DNA from: Hyphococcus sp.
GTDB lineage: Bacteria > Pseudomonadota > Alphaproteobacteria > Caulobacterales > Parvularculaceae
Direction: 5' to 3'
NCBI GenBank assembly: GCA_021776335.1
Contig: JAJFGB010000002.1
Coordinates: 1 to 57,223 of the forward strand
DNA length: 57,223 nucleotides
Shown: positions 54,915 to 57,223 of the stretch, piece by piece
Position numbering within the stretch: position 1 is the stretch's first letter
Layout of the letters: each line of letters begins with the position of its first letter
Notes under the pieces: generated by a model
Seen by the model: only the letters and a program-made list of their open reading frames with translations
Told to the model about the DNA's origin: nothing
Databases searched by the model: none
Translations under genes and position numbers: made by a program

Positions 54915-56735
54915 ATGAACGCCGGTCTCATGCAGCTGCTTCAAGGGGCAGCGGCCCAGTTTCAGGGTGGACGGTTCAACGACGCCCTGGTCGCCTGTGA
55001 GGCGGCGCTCGAGCAGGCGCCGGACCATCCCGAAGCATTGCATTTAAAGGCCCTGGCGCTCGGACGGCTCCAGCGCCTGGAAGAGGCGCTGCCAATTTTT
55101 GACGCTGCTGCAGCGCGCCATCCTCAGCGCCATGCGATTTTGGCTAACAAGGGAAATGCATTACGGGCGGCACAACGCCTGGATGAGGCTATTGCGGCCT
55201 ATTCTGTCTCTGTTGAGGCCAATCCCGGCTTTGTTAACGGCTGGGCCGGCCTTGGCGGCGCTTACCGCCAGAGGAACAACTTTGAACAGGCGGAAGACGC
55301 CTTTCGAAATGGGCTGGCTGCCGAACCCAAAAATACCGGCCTCCTGAATAATTTGGGTGTCCTGTTGGTTGATGCGCATCGCCATGAAGAGGCGATTGAG
55401 TTCTTTTCGACGGCCATTTCGATTCAGCCCGATATGGTTTTCGCACTGGTGAATCGGGGCGCTGCGCTGCGGTTTCTGGGGCGCAATAATGACGCCCTCG
55501 CTGACCACGGACGCGCCGCAGCGCTTGCGCCGCACGATGCCGAAACGCAATATCAACTCGCAAATACGCTGCGTCAGTCCGGTCGCATGACCGAAGCGGA
55601 AAGCGCTTATCAGGCGGCCCTGGGCGCCGCGCCGATGCGTGCGGATATTCATCGGGATTATGCCCGGTTGCTGTGGGAAATGGGCGAATCAGATCGGTTT
55701 CTGGCGCCTCTGGAGCAGGTGATCGCGGCAAATCCAGACCCGGAGTTGCTGACATTAAAAGGAGAGCTGGCGTTTCGGGCCGGGCAGGGGGCGGCCGCTG
55801 AAATGGCGGCATCCCGCGCCATTGAAATCGACAGCGACAACGCTGCTGGTCATCGAATCATTGGCCGGGTTCGCCGTCAAGAAGGAGGATATGACGCCGC
55901 CGTCGCGTCTTTGGAGGCCTCGTTGCGGTTGGCGCCAGCCGATTTTGAAACGCTTCACGAGCTTGTGGAAACCCTCCTTGTGCGCGGTGACTTTGAGCGC
56001 GCCGTCGGACTCCTTGGTCATGAGCCGCCTCCGGCGCATTTGCAAAAGCATGTTGCGCTAAGAGCCATCGCCATGCGCCTGTCCGGAGACGAGGAATATC
56101 GCCGCTATTACGACTATGATAAATTCACCAAATTATTGATGATTGAAACGCCGGCGGGTTTTGACAGCCTCGACGCTTTCAACGATGCACTGGCGGCGGC
56201 GATCACGCCGCTCCACGCGACCAACAAACAGCCGCTGGACCAGACGCTTTACGGTGGCACTCAATCCTTCGGCCGGCTCTGGGATGAGCCTTTGCCGATA
56301 ATTCAAACCCTGAAAAATCAACTTCTGGGCGCTGCAAAAGCTTATGTTGCCGGGTTGCCCGATGACCCCGGTCATCCATTTCTGGCCCGCAAAGCCGAGA
56401 ACCTTGAATGCGCTGGCGCATGGTCGGTCATGCTTTCGTCAGGCGGCGGCCACGTCGATCATGTCCATCCAGAGGGTTGGATCAGCGCCGTCTATTATGT
56501 GCAGGTGCCGCAGGAGGTGGCGGCGCTTGATCAGGGTGGCGGCGACAAAGCGGGATTTTTGCGGCTTGGCGCATCGGGCGTTGACGGGGTCGGGCTGCCG
56601 GCGGAGCGTTGGGTCAAACCGAAAGAGGGGGCGGTGGTGTTCTTTCCGTCATATATTTGGCACGGCGTCGAAAATTTCACTTCTCTGAGTCCACGCATAA
56701 CGGCGCCCTTTGATCTCGTACCCCGGCAGCCATGA
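54915..56735 (+). CDS. Tetratricopeptide repeat protein with C-terminal 2OG-Fe(II) oxygenase domain
   Basis: A protein of 606 aa from ATG 54915. The first 380 residues are about ten TPR units (for example ALVACEAALEQAPDHPEALH and EEAIEFFSTAISIQPDMVFA). The last 200 are a putative 2-oxoglutarate/Fe(II) oxygenase of the 2OG-FeII_Oxy_5 type. AWSVMLSSGGGHVDHVHPEG gives the HxH-type iron ligands, YIWHGVENFTS the second histidine, and SPRIT the arginine. Such fusions are often next to TonB-dependent receptors, as here. An ATG at 54876 is also possible. Confidence 0.85.
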   Translation: MNAGLMQLLQGAAAQFQGGRFNDALVACEAALEQAPDHPEALHLKALALGRLQRLEEALPIFDAAAARHPQRHAILANKGNALRAAQRLDEAIAAYSVSVEANPGFVNGWAGLGGAYRQRNNFEQAEDAFRNGLAAEPKNTGLLNNLGVLLVDAHRHEEAIEFFSTAISIQPDMVFALVNRGAALRFLGRNNDALADHGRAAALAPHDAETQYQLANTLRQSGRMTEAESAYQAALGAAPMRADIHRDYARLLWEMGESDRFLAPLEQVIAANPDPELLTLKGELAFRAGQGAAAEMAASRAIEIDSDNAAGHRIIGRVRRQEGGYDAAVASLEASLRLAPADFETLHELVETLLVRGDFERAVGLLGHEPPPAHLQKHVALRAIAMRLSGDEEYRRYYDYDKFTKLLMIETPAGFDSLDAFNDALAAAITPLHATNKQPLDQTLYGGTQSFGRLWDEPLPIIQTLKNQLLGAAKAYVAGLPDDPGHPFLARKAENLECAGAWSVMLSSGGGHVDHVHPEGWISAVYYVQVPQEVAALDQGGGDKAGFLRLGASGVDGVGLPAERWVKPKEGAVVFFPSYIWHGVENFTSLSPRITAPFDLVPRQP

Positions 56736-56818
56736 TTGTTGTGAAATTGCCACACACACGCCCTCGACCGTTAAGCATCCGTTAAGCATATTTGTTGTGA
56801 TATTGCCACACTCACGCC
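56736..56818. repeat. 27-bp direct repeats in the TonB-receptor leader
   Basis: TTGTTGTGAAATTGCCACAC at 56736 and TTGTTGTGATATTGCCACAC at 56792 begin two 27-bp copies that differ at two positions. The first copy starts one base before the end of the previous gene. Each copy contains a TGTGA-N-CCACA quasi-palindrome, suggesting a protein-binding site. Confidence 0.75.
56771..56785 (+). promoter_or_regulatory. CtrA-type binding motif (TTAA-N7-TTAA)
   Basis: TTAA at 56771 and TTAA at 56782 are separated by seven bases (GCATCCG). This is the exact consensus for the cell-cycle regulator CtrA of Alphaproteobacteria. It sits between the two 27-bp repeats. A chance occurrence in a window of this size is not negligible. 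Confidence 0.45.
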
Positions 56819-57049
56819 GAGAGTGCGCCGCAGTCCCTGTTGCTTGTTGACCTTCTTGTCATCGCGGCCATAGCTTGCGATCGGCCGTCAGCTGCCGCTG
56901 GCGAACATCGTGCCCTTTTCTCGGGGGGGCGAAAATACGCGACTGTCCTTTTCTTCTCGGGTCAGGATTGTCGCGCAAGAATACGCGGTTGTCCTGTCAT
57001 TTTGGGTCAGGGCTGTCGTGTTTGTGTTTAACTCGGAGGGATAATTATA
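56819..57049. other. Remainder of the 314-base leader before the TonB receptor
   Basis: The gap between the TPR/oxygenase gene and the receptor is 314 bases. Besides the direct repeats and CtrA-like site it contains a duplicated 40-bp unit (56934-57018). The ribosome site GGAGGG at 57035-57040 precedes the receptor. No small gene was recognised. Confidence 0.6.
56934..57018. repeat. Imperfect tandem 40-bp duplication before the receptor
   Basis: AATACGCGACTGTCC...GGGTCAGGATTGTCG at 56934-56974 and AATACGCGGTTGTCC...GGGTCAGGGCTGTCG at 56980-57018. A weaker third unit (TGCCCTTTTCTCGGG near 56911) may precede them. The duplicate lies in the probable 5' leader or promoter region. Confidence 0.7.
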
Positions 57050-57223
57050 ATGTCAAGAAAGCGTCTTGCTGGGCGGTTCCTACGCACCACAATGCTATCC
57101 GGCGCCGCAGCTGCTGCAGCGATGCCGGCCTTTGCTCAAGATGGCGATACCGATGATACGATCGTCGTATCGGGTACACGTATTCAACGTGAAGATTTGA
57201 ATGCGCCAAGCCCTGTCACCACG
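57050..57223 (+). CDS. TonB-dependent receptor, N-terminal part (runs off the window)
   Basis: Fifty-eight codons are seen. The N-terminus has a signal peptide (RFLRTTMLSGAAAAAAMPAF, cleaved near AFAQDG). After a short acidic linker the receptor plug begins: TIVVSGTRIQREDLNAPS with VTT following, the standard opening of TonB-dependent receptors from Proteobacteria. The GGAGGG ribosome site lies 9 bases before the ATG at 57050. The cargo cannot be judged from this fragment. It follows the TPR/oxygenase gene in the same direction. Confidence 0.88.
   Translation, partial: MSRKRLAGRFLRTTMLSGAAAAAAMPAFAQDGDTDDTIVVSGTRIQREDLNAPSPVTT

Noticed and set aside
1-57223. CRISPR array, prophage, integrase or insertion sequence
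   Set aside because: No regularly spaced short repeats and no transposase, integrase or phage structural protein were found in any frame inspected.

Overview
The window looks like ordinary chromosome from a marine-type alphaproteobacterium, probably near Parvularculales or Hyphomonadaceae. This is inferred from the gene set and not from any database search: a long-form dCTP deaminase, a class I lysyl-tRNA synthetase, an SDHAF4-like DUF1674 protein, a Gram-negative (class GN) sortase with its VIT/VWA partner, a ferredoxin-type sulfite reductase operon with DUF2849 and DUF934, and an exceptional abundance of GGCGCC-like words. Coding density is high, and no transposase, integrase, phage gene or CRISPR array was seen.

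Layout. 1-4.6 kb: end of a SCO1/SenC-like gene, PHB depolymerase and polA. 4.6-9.9 kb: a small membrane protein and motAB on the minus strand, then a GT87-type membrane enzyme, an O6-alkylguanine repair protein, htpX and an SDHAF4-like gene. 9.9-12.8 kb: class GN sortase with its single target. 12.9-18.4 kb, minus strand: a lipoprotein amidohydrolase, an exported M23-like protein, trkH (bracketed by copies of a dispersed palindromic repeat) and apaG. 18.6-22.4 kb: dcd and class I lysS, then two minus-strand genes. 22.4-23.1 kb: a long non-coding stretch ending in a strong terminator, just before prkA-yeaH-spoVR (23.1-27.9 kb). 28-32.6 kb: a GtrII-like membrane protein, hisC and a methyltransferase (minus), gloB, and tRNA-Gly(CCC). 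32.8-35.4 kb: a SYLF lipid-binding protein, a radical SAM protein and a DUF938 methyltransferase. 35.4-36.2 kb: a second long non-coding stretch with RNA hairpins, a terminator and a repeat copy. 36.2-46.8 kb: TerB-like, SLC13 permease, DUF952-pyrD, MATE pump, DUF2270, DUF1348, a short gene remnant, hisI, cysS, a PhyH dioxygenase, pirin and a NifU-like scaffold.

47-53.3 kb is the clearest functional unit. A LysR regulator is transcribed away from a tightly overlapped sulfite-assimilation operon: cysG, DUF2849, a glutathione S-transferase, cysI, DUF934 and cysH. A 23-bp perfect inverted repeat lies in the shared regulatory region. 53.3-57.2 kb: an alpha/beta hydrolase, an exported protein, a TPR/2-oxoglutarate oxygenase, then a repeat-rich leader with a CtrA-like site and the start of a TonB-dependent receptor that runs off the window.

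The most unusual items are the sortase/target pair with a perfect 14-bp stem inside the sortase start region, the two unassigned structured non-coding regions, the dispersed palindromic element, the GST locked inside the sulfite operon, and the repeat architecture before the TonB receptor. No entirely new multi-gene system could be proven from sequence alone.
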